Positions 1-8,419 are shown, numbered from the stretch's first letter. The stretch is DNA of 64,000 nucleotides from Pseudomonas palleroniana (GCF_003031675.1 NZ_PYWX01000070.1:20139-84138); one strand, 5' to 3'. Translations and numbers: made by a program. Notes: a model not told the origin generated them from the letters alone.

Positions 1-30
1 TTGATGACGCACGAAGCGGCTATCAGCTAG
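1..30 (+). CDS. 3' end of a DUF6124-family gene (partial)
   Basis: Only the last nine codons and the stop are present (LMTHEAAIS). The gene is cut by the left edge. It is recognised because bases 1-100 match 7025-7124 with only a few substitutions, and the latter holds the end of the complete DUF6124-type gene at 6716-7054. The two C-termini differ only at two residues. The match runs through the stop and the following hairpin, so this is a duplicate of the whole 3' end. Confidence 0.75.
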   Translation: MMTHEAAIS

Positions 31-46
31 ACGCTTTACCCACAAA

Positions 47-89
47 AGGTCGCCGAGTCGCCTCAACCTATGCAAAAACCCGGCGACCT
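47..89 (+). terminator. hairpin after the partial DUF6124 gene
   Basis: The 9-bp arms AGGTCGCCG (47-55) and CGGCGACCT (81-89) enclose a 25-base loop, followed by a weak T-containing stretch. The same hairpin follows the paralogue at 7071-7113. Position fits a terminator, but the loop is long and there is no strong U-tract. Confidence 0.5.
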
Positions 90-160
90 CTTGCATATAT
101 AGCCGGCGCAGGATCTTCTACAGGCTGTCCCCGTTTCGACCTCAAGAGCATGATGGGTCC

Positions 161-1078
161 ATGAGAGATACCCCTTACACACTGTTCATGCGCTTTCAGA
201 CACCCGACCCTGACATTGCCCCACGCGAACAGGCGCCGATGCTCGCCCAGGAGCAAGCCTGGGCGCGGGAGCACGCGTGCAGGCACCGCTTCAGTTGGAT
301 CGAAGTGTTGGTGCCGCCGCTGTGCTTTGGCCCTGTGTTGCCGGGTATCGCGTTTTTACTGGGCCTGTTGCTCTATCGCTCGTTATTCGCCCCCGGCCTG
401 GATATTGACCGGATCGTCGGAGCCTCCTTTGGCTGGCTTGCCCTCGCCACGCTGCTCTTCATGGCGGGCTGGGGGTTACGCAACTTCTTGCGCGATGCCC
501 GCGACCCGACCAAACGCTACTGGCGGTCCATGCCGGAGCAAGGGTTGGTCGAGCTTGAGCACCATGGCCTGGTATCCGGCACCAGCCTGTGGTCCTCCGA
601 TTATGATCCGGACTGCAACACCCTCATGCGATGGGCAAACGGCAAGCTTGAATGCGTGCAACACAGCGGTGTGACGCAATGGGTCCTGGCCAGGACGACT
701 GCGGGCCACTGGCTGGTGCTCAAGGAAGAATACGCGGGCAACTTCAACTATGGACGGGTTGGCAAAATGCCCACCCCGGACAAGCACATGCAGCCCTGCC
801 AGGCACTGACGATCGCCTTTGCCCCCGGCACCAACCTCTCTCTCGGCAGGCGTTTCAGCGGTGCACCGATGCCATTGGTCGACACGTCGTATTGGCTGTC
901 TGCCGATGAACTCAAGCGCCTTGTCGAGGTGGCCCATCACTGGGCCTTTTTGCCCCCGGACCGTTACGCCGTGGTCAATGACCAGGATGCCGAGTGGGTG
1001 CAACGGCTGGCGGACAAGGCGCAAGCCAGCGTCGGCCCCCGGCCGGACGAGACAGGGCTTCAGAGCGCGAATCAATGA
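161..1078 (+). CDS. membrane protein of unknown function
   Basis: A 305-residue protein with two hydrophobic segments at about residues 47-73 and 86-107, then a roughly 195-residue soluble part. No catalytic motif was recognised. The start is uncertain. The ATG at 161 has a weak purine-rich stretch upstream, and an in-frame ATG at 188 would give a protein nine residues shorter. It converges on the small membrane gene at 1094-1336 with a 15-bp gap. Base composition is like the rest of the window. Coding status is well supported by length and codon use; the role is unknown. Confidence 0.7.
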   Translation: MRDTPYTLFMRFQTPDPDIAPREQAPMLAQEQAWAREHACRHRFSWIEVLVPPLCFGPVLPGIAFLLGLLLYRSLFAPGLDIDRIVGASFGWLALATLLFMAGWGLRNFLRDARDPTKRYWRSMPEQGLVELEHHGLVSGTSLWSSDYDPDCNTLMRWANGKLECVQHSGVTQWVLARTTAGHWLVLKEEYAGNFNYGRVGKMPTPDKHMQPCQALTIAFAPGTNLSLGRRFSGAPMPLVDTSYWLSADELKRLVEVAHHWAFLPPDRYAVVNDQDAEWVQRLADKAQASVGPRPDETGLQSANQ

Positions 1079-1093
1079 AAACGCCTGCCACCC

Positions 1094-1336
1094 TCACCCC
1101 CTCTGCTCGAATCGCCGCCGCTTTAGGAACAACCCCACCCCCAGTGCAACGGCAAAGACCGACAGCAACCCCAGGTCGAACCCAGACAAGTGGATTTGGC
1201 TCGCGGCAACGCAGCCGACCGTCCCCATCGCTACCAGCAGTACCCCTAACCATTTGCGAAGCGGGTACGATTTGAGAAACCGATCGAGCAGAAAGAACAG
1301 CACCAGAGCAACGACCAGTTGGGTAATATCAGGCAT
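1094..1336 (-). CDS. small three-helix membrane protein
   Basis: An 80-residue protein that is almost entirely hydrophobic, with likely membrane helices near residues 5-20, 28-47 and 52-72 and a basic C-terminus (KRRRFEQR). The start ATG is preceded by a good GGGAG ribosome site 6 bases upstream. Only 12 bases separate it from the stop of the upstream gene at 1349-1828, so the two are probably co-transcribed. No family was recognised. Confidence 0.7.
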   Translation of the reverse strand: MPDITQLVVALVLFFLLDRFLKSYPLRKWLGVLLVAMGTVGCVAASQIHLSGFDLGLLSVFAVALGVGLFLKRRRFEQRG

Positions 1337-1348
1337 GTGTGTCTCCCG

Positions 1349-1828
1349 TCAGGTCTTGATGATCAGTGTCGAGGCGGTACGTTGCGGGCCGATGCCGCCA
1401 TTCACCTGCGCCTCAATACTCACCAGTACGTCGCCTGCGTGATAGGTCGGCAGGGTTTCATTCACGTACATGCGCACACCGGCGCCGGCCGGGGCACCCA
1501 CATAGGGGGAGGCAACATAAGAAGTGGCGCCAGCGAACGCCGAGGCCGCAAGGTTGGCGATTTTGGTGCGTTGGGCGTTGAGAACATCGCCCTGCTGCCG
1601 GGTCAGCGGCTTGGAAATGCCGATCATCATCAGGCACGGCAGGTTCTTGGCCAGCATCTTGTCGTACACCTCGACCACCTTGCGGTTGACCTCGTAGTGG
1701 GCGCTTTTCGCCTCGCCAAAATGCAACTCGCGCAGGCGTCCGCGTTCGCTGTCGGTGAGGGTGATCTGCGAGACGTTGAACACGATCCCGTGATTGCCTA
1801 TGTATTGGAAAGTCCCTTCGAACTTCAT
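1349..1828 (-). CDS. conserved hypothetical protein
   Basis: A 159-residue soluble protein. The ATG at 1828 was chosen over one three codons upstream because the AAAGGA ribosome site overlaps the upstream ATG and is well spaced for this one. It has no signal peptide and no clear membrane helix; a short Ala/Gly-rich segment lies past the middle. No domain was recognised. It is the first gene of a probable two-gene unit with the small membrane protein at 1094-1336. Confidence 0.65.
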   Translation of the reverse strand: MKFEGTFQYIGNHGIVFNVSQITLTDSERGRLRELHFGEAKSAHYEVNRKVVEVYDKMLAKNLPCLMMIGISKPLTRQQGDVLNAQRTKIANLAASAFAGATSYVASPYVGAPAGAGVRMYVNETLPTYHAGDVLVSIEAQVNGGIGPQRTASTLIIKT

Positions 1829-1883
1829 CGCACGCATCCTTTCGAGCCAAAGGCGGGAATTATCTAGAAGGCATGCGCTGGAT

Positions 1884-2384
1884 TCAAATCATTTCACCTG
1901 GCTGGCAAGGTGCGATGCCCGCCGTAAGGTGTTGACGGACATAGTAATTATCGAACTCACTGCTTTCGACGAACTGGAAGCCATGGCGAGTGTAAAAACG
2001 ATTCGAGGCACTTTCTTTGAGGGCACCTACTTTGATCGGGAGTGCAGCCGCATCCGCAGCTTTGAAAATCTGAGTGAGCACAGCAGAGCCGATCCCCGAA
2101 CCTTGCGCGCTCGGCCTCACGTATAAGTGGTCGAGCACAAGTTCATTGGGGTGGTGTTTGACCACTACAAAGCCAACCCTTTCTCCAGCAAGCTCAATGT
2201 AATGTGTGTTGTGGGCTTCAAAGCAGCGAACAAACCGCTCGCGCGCCCGCACGGGATCAAATCGCCCGATGCGCTCCAAACTTTCGCGCATGGCCTCAAT
2301 TCGAATGGCAACAAGATCGTTCAAGTCGCTTTGTTGAGCGCGGACTAACGTCACTGGGAAGTATTGATTGGGTTTGATCGGCAT
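1884..2384 (-). CDS. GNAT family N-acetyltransferase
   Basis: A 166-residue protein with the GNAT core: a beta-strand reading LDHLYVRPSAQGSGIGSAVL contains the acetyl-CoA pyrophosphate-binding R/Q-x-x-G-x-G/A segment, followed by an N-R-F-Y-x-x-x-G-F motif near the C-terminus. It should transfer an acetyl group from acetyl-CoA to an unknown amine. The ATG at 2384 has AGGA about 10 bases upstream. The frame stays open further upstream, but that part lacks a ribosome site. It lies in a run of minus-strand genes. Confidence 0.88.
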   Translation of the reverse strand: MPIKPNQYFPVTLVRAQQSDLNDLVAIRIEAMRESLERIGRFDPVRARERFVRCFEAHNTHYIELAGERVGFVVVKHHPNELVLDHLYVRPSAQGSGIGSAVLTQIFKAADAAALPIKVGALKESASNRFYTRHGFQFVESSEFDNYYVRQHLTAGIAPCQPGEMI

Positions 2385-2473
2385 ATTGAATCGGTCCTGA
2401 ATTCGTAGATGTTCAATGCGCGCTTTTGGCCGACTATTGCCTTTCGTGAAGGGCTGCAACCGACCCAATACGG

Positions 2474-2875
2474 TCATTCCATCTGAAGCGATAAGTTGGA
2501 TGGCGTATGCCAGTGAATTCTGGAGTCGATATGAACATGTTTTTGCTTCTGAGGCGTGAAGGGGCTGTCGAGTGTGCCCAATGCAATCGAAACCCAGTCG
2601 GTAAATTCACCTTGGGCACGTGACCAGAACAAAGTCGAGCCACACCGCGCGCAGAACTCGCGAAACACCGATTCTGAAGAAGAAAACCTGGTGATGTGTC
2701 CGGCGCCGTTGAGTATCCGTAATGCGTTACGGGGCACGCTTGCATACGAAGCGAATGCTGCCCCGTGACCTTTACGGCATTGAGCGCAGTGACAATGACT
2801 CACTGCTTTTGGCGTCGTCAGAAGCTCGTAACGGATTGCTGTGCAAAGGCAACTTCCCTGGTACACCTCTGTCAT
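2474..2875 (-). CDS. GFA family (CENP-V/GFA domain) protein
   Basis: A 133-residue protein of the glutathione-dependent formaldehyde-activating (GFA) fold. The zinc-binding cysteines are visible: CLC near residue 9, CHCAQC near residue 28 and a later CARCG. Most family members are uncharacterised small zinc proteins; a few act on glutathione adducts. The start has AGGA eight bases upstream. It lies between the GNAT gene and the FAD oxidoreductase on the same strand, but gaps of about 90-100 bases argue against a tight operon. Confidence 0.9.
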   Translation of the reverse strand: MTEVYQGSCLCTAIRYELLTTPKAVSHCHCAQCRKGHGAAFASYASVPRNALRILNGAGHITRFSSSESVFREFCARCGSTLFWSRAQGEFTDWVSIALGTLDSPFTPQKQKHVHIDSRIHWHTPSNLSLQME

Positions 2876-2975
2876 GCGTTCGTTCCTGTCGCTGGAAAAG
2901 ACGCCAGCTTAACCGCCTGAATCTGATCAGTCGAACGCCCGCTTCTGGCCGATACCTGTCTCACAGGAGCAGCCA

Positions 2976-4049
2976 CTAAGCTTGGAAAAATCTATCGGGC
3001 CGGCATGGGTAAAGGGCACTGGACGCCACGCCGTCAATGATTTCCTCGCTGGCAAGGCGCCCGACTATCGCCGCCAAAGTAATTCCGGGGTGCATTGCGC
3101 AAACATACGCGCCGACCACCTTGGGTAGATAACCGATAATGGGGATACCATCGGCAGGTATGGGTCTGAGTCCGACACAAGCACTCTCCACATCTATGGA
3201 ATTGACCCCATGGAGTTCGTTCCGGATTGTCTTGGCCGTTCGAAGTGCGATCGCTAACGGTTGGTTCTCCATGGCTTCGTCCAGGTAATCTTCTGCCGCC
3301 AGCAACGCACCGTCCGAGCTTTGCCTCACTTCCATTTCGGGGCTGGAGATCAGGGTATGCACGAGGTTGGGTTGTGGTTTGTAGCGGATGAAAATGGCAG
3401 GCGAGGCCTCTATTGGTAGGGACACCTCAAGCATGTCGGTCAGCTTCGTTATGCCTGTCCCGGCTGCTAATACGACGATATCGGCATCGATGCAGCCTAT
3501 TGTTGTTTCAACCCCGGACACCTTTGCACCCTGCGTTACAAAACCGAGAACTCGCGTTTGAGTGAGAATCTTCGCCCCATATGCCTCGGCGCCCGCGATT
3601 AACGCATGCGTAGCTGCCACGGCGTCGAGCGCCCCTTCTTGCGCCACAAACAAAGCAGCCTGCGGAGGATTCTTAAGATTTGGCTCAAGGTCGAGAATCT
3701 GCGATCGAGAGACCCAGTGATCCGATGCCTGCTTACCCGAAGCTGACAGCGCCGCATTCGGCATCACGCTGTATGACAAGGCGCCTGTCCATCGTATTTC
3801 CATGCCAGGCAGCTGCGTTTCGAGTCGACGATACTCCTCGATGGCAGAAGCGCGCAGTTGCGCAATTGGGTCAGGTTCGGGGTGTGTGGTATTGATCCAG
3901 GCGAATGAACTCCCAGTTACCCCAGACGCTATACCTTGCGCCTCGACCAAGATGACATTCGCACCCTTACCAGCCAGGTGGTACGCAAGTGACGCGCCTA
4001 CGATGCCTGCACCAATGACAACGACTCGTTTACCTTGGCCATTTCCCAT
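2976..4049 (-). CDS. FAD-dependent oxidoreductase, DAO/glycine oxidase family
   Basis: A 357-residue flavoprotein. The dinucleotide-binding motif GAGIVG is at residues 13-18 and is followed by the acidic end of the second strand (VILVEAQ). A C-terminal GLRPIPADGIPIIGYLP segment is typical of the D-amino-acid oxidase superfamily. It probably oxidises an amine or amino acid, substrate unknown. The ATG at 4049 has a strong GGAGG site; the frame is open 32 codons further upstream without one. No pathway partner lies next to it. Confidence 0.85.
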   Translation of the reverse strand: MGNGQGKRVVVIGAGIVGASLAYHLAGKGANVILVEAQGIASGVTGSSFAWINTTHPEPDPIAQLRASAIEEYRRLETQLPGMEIRWTGALSYSVMPNAALSASGKQASDHWVSRSQILDLEPNLKNPPQAALFVAQEGALDAVAATHALIAGAEAYGAKILTQTRVLGFVTQGAKVSGVETTIGCIDADIVVLAAGTGITKLTDMLEVSLPIEASPAIFIRYKPQPNLVHTLISSPEMEVRQSSDGALLAAEDYLDEAMENQPLAIALRTAKTIRNELHGVNSIDVESACVGLRPIPADGIPIIGYLPKVVGAYVCAMHPGITLAAIVGRLASEEIIDGVASSALYPCRPDRFFQA

Positions 4050-4295
4050 ATCAACCTCCGTTTTGTCGACGTGCCGATGGTACGACAGCTGGATGCTTTT
4101 TGAATGTCCGCTGCTGGCCCAAAGCGGAGGCTCATGAACGGCCACTTTCGGCCATTACCAGTCGTCCGTGAGTGGCATTTTTTGCCCCAAAGTTTCCCTT
4201 GGCCATTAACTAGATGCAGCTGCTTTCTGGAAAGCGTAATATATATCTAACGAAATTTTTAGTGTTTTTTCGAACTCATTCTTACCGAGAGAAAT

Positions 4296-5168
4296 ATGAA
4301 GATTGACTCCAGTCATTTCCACAGGCAGCACATGGGGAGGTTATTGTATGTCGGTGAATACCTGAAGCGAGAAGGTTATAATCTGAACGGTACTAGATTT
4401 CAACACTACTTGAGTATCGCAGAGAGGTTTCTTGAGGTTCCGGAGTTGACTACCGACGAGGCTTGGGCTCTAGTTGAACTCAGCGAAATGTATGTAATTC
4501 TGAAAGTTTCAGAGCGGTATGGATGCATTGGTCGCGCAGAGATATCTCTATGCCTGAAAGGTGCTCATTCGTTAGATGGTGAGCAATTAGCAGGGGCTGG
4601 AAATAAAGCCAGAAACTATTGCTTTCAACTCTATGTTGCCTCGAACCTCCTAGTTTTCGGTATGGAAGCCGAGATTCCGTCCCATGGTTCGGAGGCAGAC
4701 ATTCGGTTTATATATGACGAAAATAGCGTGCCCGTTGAGTGTAAAAGACTATTCGTTGAAGGAGGGGTCGAGAAGAGCGCAAAAAATGCCTGTAGTCAAG
4801 TGTCGAAACGTGTGGCGGAAGGGCACTTCGGGATTGCAGCAATATCTTTAAGCAGAGAATTTTGGGCAGTAGAAAAAAAGGCGGTAATGGAGTCGGTCCA
4901 TGACGCGAGATTCTCAGTTGAGCAACTTTATAAACGATGGCGCGGAATTTTGAGTCGCCTCTTGGAAAAATATCCTAAGGTGGCATTGATTTATATAAAC
5001 TTCCAGATTCCGGTTGTGGGTCCTGAAAACCTTTACAGCATCTATGAGCGGAAATTTTTTAAGACTCGCGATAATTATCAGTTATTACCTGAATCTGGTG
5101 TCGCTCAGCATTTTATTGATGCCATGATGACCTTGAGCCTGATGGAAGAGCTTCATATAGACGAGTGA
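4296..5168 (+). CDS. AT-rich orphan gene, putative PD-(D/E)XK nuclease-like protein
   Basis: A 290-residue protein whose DNA is visibly richer in A/T than its neighbours, suggesting recent acquisition. A helix (about residues 106-121) is followed by SEADIRF, a turn, and VPVECKRL at about 146-152. D135 with E148-x-K150 matches the D...ExK metal-binding core of the PD-(D/E)XK nuclease fold. An all-helical N-terminal part precedes it. The start has GAGAG a few bases upstream and an AT-rich promoter-like region. It stands alone. It could be a stand-alone defence or repair nuclease, but this rests on one short motif. Confidence 0.6.
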   Translation: MKIDSSHFHRQHMGRLLYVGEYLKREGYNLNGTRFQHYLSIAERFLEVPELTTDEAWALVELSEMYVILKVSERYGCIGRAEISLCLKGAHSLDGEQLAGAGNKARNYCFQLYVASNLLVFGMEAEIPSHGSEADIRFIYDENSVPVECKRLFVEGGVEKSAKNACSQVSKRVAEGHFGIAAISLSREFWAVEKKAVMESVHDARFSVEQLYKRWRGILSRLLEKYPKVALIYINFQIPVVGPENLYSIYERKFFKTRDNYQLLPESGVAQHFIDAMMTLSLMEELHIDE

Positions 5169-5470
5169 CAATAGGGCATTGTTGCCCAATTCATCGCCTG
5201 TAAGCCTTATCTCGCAAAGCCTATGTCCGCTATTGGCCAATTTCTGCCGGTCAAAAAAGCCAAAATAAATTCGCCCCCTTTTCGATTAGAAGCGCAGGTT
5301 TGCTTCGCCCACTGTTGCCTGATGTGATTTAAGCTGTGAAAAAGCCCGCTTTGGCGGGCTTTCTGGTTTTTGGTGAGCAGCCCAATCGCACCTTGAGCAA
5401 ACCCGGCTAGGCACGCCCCCCTCGCTGTAGGCGACTCTATCGCCGACCGCCCCTCCAGGAGTTTCTTCCA
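5169..5470. other. intergenic region with terminator and degenerate repeats
   Basis: About 300 bases without a gene. It holds an ATGTCCGCTATTGGCC motif (5223-5238) related to others at 2419, 2938 and 4104, a half-palindrome AATTCGCCCCCTTTTCG near 5268-5284, and the terminator at 5341-5362. The last 60 bases are the leader of the AraC/GyrI-like gene. Nothing coding is supported. Confidence 0.6.
5341..5362. terminator. rho-independent terminator, probably bidirectional
   Basis: A perfect 9-bp stem AAAGCCCGC / GCGGGCTTT with a TTTG loop, preceded by further A residues and followed by a T-rich stretch. It ends transcription from the orphan gene at 4296-5168. Confidence 0.9.
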
Positions 5471-6340
5471 GTGTCCGAAACGCCCAGCCACCTCGCCTAC
5501 ACCAAACGTTTCAACGTCGTCCTCGCCTATATCGAAGCCAATCTCGAAGGTGACCTGTCGGTGAATACGTTGAGCCAGGTGGCGAACTTTTCGGCGTTTC
5601 ACTTCCATCGACAGTTCACTGCGTTTGTCGGCGTGCCGGTATCACGGTATGTGCAGCTGATGCGTCTGCGTCGTGCGGCCCATAGCTTGGCGAGCCTTGC
5701 CGAGTATTCGGTGCTGGATGCCGCGCTCAGTGCCGGTTTTGAAAGCCCGGAGGCGTTCAGCCGGGCGTTTCGGCGGGCGTTCGGTATGGCGCCGAGTGTG
5801 TTCAGGAAGGCGCCGAACTGGCAGACCTGGAATGCGGTGTTCGCCATCCCTCACTTTTCCAGGACGATCATCATGCAATTACGCATCTTAGAATTCACTG
5901 AAACCCAGGTCGCCGCGCTTGAGCATCGCGGGCCCGCCGGGCTTGTCAATCAGACGACCAGCCAGTTTATCGAATGGCGCAAGCACAGCGGCCAGTCGCC
6001 GGTGGCGTCGAGCCGCACGTTTGGCATTCCCTATAACAACCCCGATACCACCCCGCCGGAGGAATTTCGTTTTGTCATCTGTGGCGAGATTGACGAGGCT
6101 GTGGCGCCGAATGCGTTTGGCGTGCATGAGCGCGTCATTCCGGCTGGGCGATGCGTGGTGGTGCGGCATGTGGGGTCGCCGGATCATATCGGCGAAACGA
6201 TCTATCCGATTTATCGCGATTGGCTGCCTGCCAGTGGCGAGGAGCTTCGCGACCATCCGCTGTTCTTCCATTACCTGAGCGTCTACCCCGAGACACCGCA
6301 GGATCAGTGGCAGACCGATGTGTATGTTCCGCTGAAATAG
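5471..6340 (+). CDS. AraC family regulator with GyrI-like effector domain
   Basis: A 289-residue protein with two domains. Residues about 8-115 are an AraC/XylS double helix-turn-helix (helix pair around ANFSAFHFHRQF and AFSRAFRRAFGMAPS). Residues about 130-289 are a GyrI-like small-molecule-binding domain, as in Rob- and BmrR-related multidrug sensors. It starts with GTG at 5471, with AGGAG nine bases upstream. No target gene is obvious; both neighbours are separated by terminators, so it is probably monocistronic. Confidence 0.9.
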   Translation: MSETPSHLAYTKRFNVVLAYIEANLEGDLSVNTLSQVANFSAFHFHRQFTAFVGVPVSRYVQLMRLRRAAHSLASLAEYSVLDAALSAGFESPEAFSRAFRRAFGMAPSVFRKAPNWQTWNAVFAIPHFSRTIIMQLRILEFTETQVAALEHRGPAGLVNQTTSQFIEWRKHSGQSPVASSRTFGIPYNNPDTTPPEEFRFVICGEIDEAVAPNAFGVHERVIPAGRCVVVRHVGSPDHIGETIYPIYRDWLPASGEELRDHPLFFHYLSVYPETPQDQWQTDVYVPLK

Positions 6341-6715
6341 CGTCCGAAAAGGGGACGGATTTACTTCTGAAGGAATCCCGCCCCCTTTTCGCTCAAGCCC
6401 AGTTAGAAGCCTCGGCGCCTTGCTCCATTGCCTACAGTTGCGTCAGAATCCGCCGGCTTGTGCGCTTGAGTGGGCGTCTCTAAGGTGGCCTGGTCGCTGA
6501 CAACTCAGTGATCGGGTTTAGTAGCCCGCGTGACAACATAAAGTGCATGAGCCTCATCGATCAGATGTTCTTGTCTGTACTTGATGGTGGCTGTGCGCAG
6601 GGCGCCCTCGGGCGCGCCGGCTTTGTGTGTTTCCCCGGTCTACTAACCTGCGTACAGCTGCCACCCTCTCGTTTAGTAGCGAAAAGGTGTTGGCCCTAAC
6701 ACAGGTACAACACAC
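6341..6715. other. intergenic region upstream of the DUF6124 gene
   Basis: About 375 bases. It begins with the hairpin at 6346-6390. The remainder is the upstream region of the DUF6124 gene. A short frame at 6508-6699 has no ribosome site and non-typical composition, so it was not called. No clear promoter could be assigned. Confidence 0.5.
6346..6390 (+). terminator. imperfect long hairpin after the AraC/GyrI-like gene
   Basis: The arms GAAAAGGGG (6346-6354) and CCCCTTTTC (6382-6390) extend inward through CGGATT/AATCCCG with bulges. It starts five bases after the stop codon. The GGGGACGGATT-type arm resembles scattered Pseudomonas intergenic repeats, so it may be a repeat that doubles as a terminator. 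Confidence 0.6.
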
Positions 6716-7054
6716 ATGTTCAAAGTCACGCCCAACCCTCCAAACGGTCCCGACCTGAAACTGAATCAGGCTGCGCACCGTGCAATTGATCATTACCTCA
6801 ACGCTGGCACCGAACGACCAGAGCCCCCTCCTCCACCTTCGAAGACGCTGTTCAGCGTCGCTGACGATGCCAACAGTGAAGTGCTGATTGCCAATAGCTA
6901 TGAGACTTTTTCTTCGGTGACTGCGTTGTTGCTTGACCTGTCGGATGAACTGACGGGGAAACAGCGAGATGTGGCGTTGGCGATTCACCAACTCAGCGAG
7001 TTGGGCGTATTGCTGATGGATAAGTTGATGACGCGCGAGGCGGCTATCGGCTAG
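6716..7054 (+). CDS. DUF6124 family protein
   Basis: A 112-residue protein of a small family that I know mainly from Pseudomonas genomes; its function is not established. It begins MFKVTPNPPNGPD, has a proline-rich patch near residues 37-45, and a helical C-terminal half (residues about 60-110). No signal peptide or membrane helix. Its 3' end and terminator are duplicated at the left edge of the window, so at least two paralogues lie about 7 kb apart. Confidence 0.75.
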   Translation: MFKVTPNPPNGPDLKLNQAAHRAIDHYLNAGTERPEPPPPPSKTLFSVADDANSEVLIANSYETFSSVTALLLDLSDELTGKQRDVALAIHQLSELGVLLMDKLMTREAAIG

Positions 7055-7070
7055 CCGCTTTGCCCACAAA

Positions 7071-7113
7071 AGGTCGCCGAGTCGTCTCAACCTATGCAAA
7101 AACCCGGCGACCT
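7071..7113 (+). terminator. hairpin after the DUF6124 gene
   Basis: AGGTCGCCG (7071-7079) pairs with CGGCGACCT (7105-7113). It is almost identical to the hairpin at 47-89, including the long loop. Confidence 0.55.
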
Positions 7114-7307
7114 CTTGCCTCTATGACATTGGCGGCAGCACGGATGAAGTGAGGGTCAAACTCGGGTATGACGAAATCTAGACCGCCAGCCCGAGCGCGC
7201 GCTCAGCCAAGGCTACTACGGGTATGGATGAAAAACGGCGCGCCGCTCATGGCACTGAACGGGGAACTCAGTGCATGATGCCCCCCCAATCAAGGACGAT
7301 AACCACA

Positions 7308-8348
7308 ATGAAAACCGCCCTGCACGCCCTGCTCCTGCTGTGCCTGACCGCCCCCGCCTTCGCCGCCGAAAACCCCGTCGGTTTCAACACCGTCACCCTG
7401 CCCGACGCACAAAACAACCGGCCACTCGAACTGGCCGTCTGGTACCCCGCCACCACCACGGCCACCCCCACGCTGATCGCCGACAACGCGGTGTTCATCG
7501 GTGCCCTCGCCGTGCCTGACGCCCCGCCGGCGGCCGGTGAACATCCGTTGGTGGTGCTCTCCCATGGTTATGGCGGTAATTGGGGCAATCAGGTGTGGCT
7601 GGCCAGTGCGCTGGCGCATCAGGGGTACATCGTCGCGGCGGTCAACCACCCGGGCACCACCTCCAAGGATCGCAACCCACACACCGCTGCGCAGTTGTGG
7701 TTACGCCCGACCGACCTGAGCCGCGCGATTGATGCAGTGCTGGCTCAGCCGAAGGCATTTGGCGCGGTCGCGGCTGGCCAGATTGCTGCCGTTGGCCATT
7801 CCCTGGGCGGCTGGACCGTGCTGGAAACCGCCGGAGCACGCTTCGATCCCGACCTGTTCAGCCGTGACTGCAGCGCCCACCCCAAGCTCGGCGGCTGCAT
7901 CGGCTATCAGGCGATGAACCCCGCCGGCACACCAGCCGGCAAGGCTCGGTTGGCCGCCGATTTGAGCGACAAACGCGTCAGCGCCATAGTGTCCTTGGAC
8001 CTGGGCCTGTCACGCGGCTTCACCGACATGAGCCTGGCGACGCTGCCGGTACCGGCGCTGGTGATTGCAGGGGGCGTGCCTTCAGAGGATATGGACCCGC
8101 AGCTGGAGTCCGCCGCCCTGGTCAAGCGCCTGCCTGAAGCAACCACGAAATACGTGGAGATCGCCGATGCCACCCACTTCAGTTTCATGTCGATCTGCAA
8201 GCCGGGCGGCATGGCGTTGATTGAGGAGAGCTCGCCGGGCGACGGCATGATTTGCCGCGATGGTGAAGGGGCTCGGCCGAGGGCGGTGATTCAGCAACAG
8301 GTGGTGGGGCTGATCAGTGAGTTTTTACGCCAATCGTTTCGACCTTGA
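7308..8348 (+). CDS. secreted alpha/beta hydrolase (PAF-acetylhydrolase/dienelactone-hydrolase-like)
   Basis: A 346-residue esterase-like protein. A cleavable signal peptide covers residues 1-19 (MKTALHALLLLCLTAPAFA). The nucleophile elbow GHSLGG and an upstream HG oxyanion motif (VVLSHGYGGNWGN) are present, and a late ATHFSF gives the likely catalytic histidine. It should hydrolyse an ester in the periplasm; the substrate is unknown. The ATG at 7308 has AAGGA about 12 bases upstream. The frame is open 28 codons further upstream, but that stretch lacks a signal sequence at its start. Confidence 0.88.
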   Translation: MKTALHALLLLCLTAPAFAAENPVGFNTVTLPDAQNNRPLELAVWYPATTTATPTLIADNAVFIGALAVPDAPPAAGEHPLVVLSHGYGGNWGNQVWLASALAHQGYIVAAVNHPGTTSKDRNPHTAAQLWLRPTDLSRAIDAVLAQPKAFGAVAAGQIAAVGHSLGGWTVLETAGARFDPDLFSRDCSAHPKLGGCIGYQAMNPAGTPAGKARLAADLSDKRVSAIVSLDLGLSRGFTDMSLATLPVPALVIAGGVPSEDMDPQLESAALVKRLPEATTKYVEIADATHFSFMSICKPGGMALIEESSPGDGMICRDGEGARPRAVIQQQVVGLISEFLRQSFRP

Positions 8349-8395
8349 AGCCGGTATCGACCTTTAAGCACCTAGGACGAGACTGGCGGATAAGG

Positions 8396-8419
8396 TTGAA
8401 CCTCTCCCACACGTAGAGG
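8396..8419 (+). promoter_or_regulatory. possible MerR-type promoter/operator
   Basis: A -35-like TTGAAC (8396-8401) overlaps an inverted repeat CCTCT (8401-8405) / AGAGG (8415-8419). Dyads lying in a long -35/-10 spacer are typical of MerR-family targets. It sits 30 bases upstream of the PRISE-type reductase start. No MerR gene is in the window. Confidence 0.4.

Noticed and set aside
4104..5238. Direct repeats flanking the AT-rich gene as attachment sites of an integrated element
   Set aside because: Related motifs occur at other intergenic places in the first 5 kb, and there is no integrase or tRNA gene. They look like a dispersed repeat.
6508..6699. A 63-codon frame upstream of the DUF6124 gene
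   Set aside because: No ribosome site and no coding-like composition.
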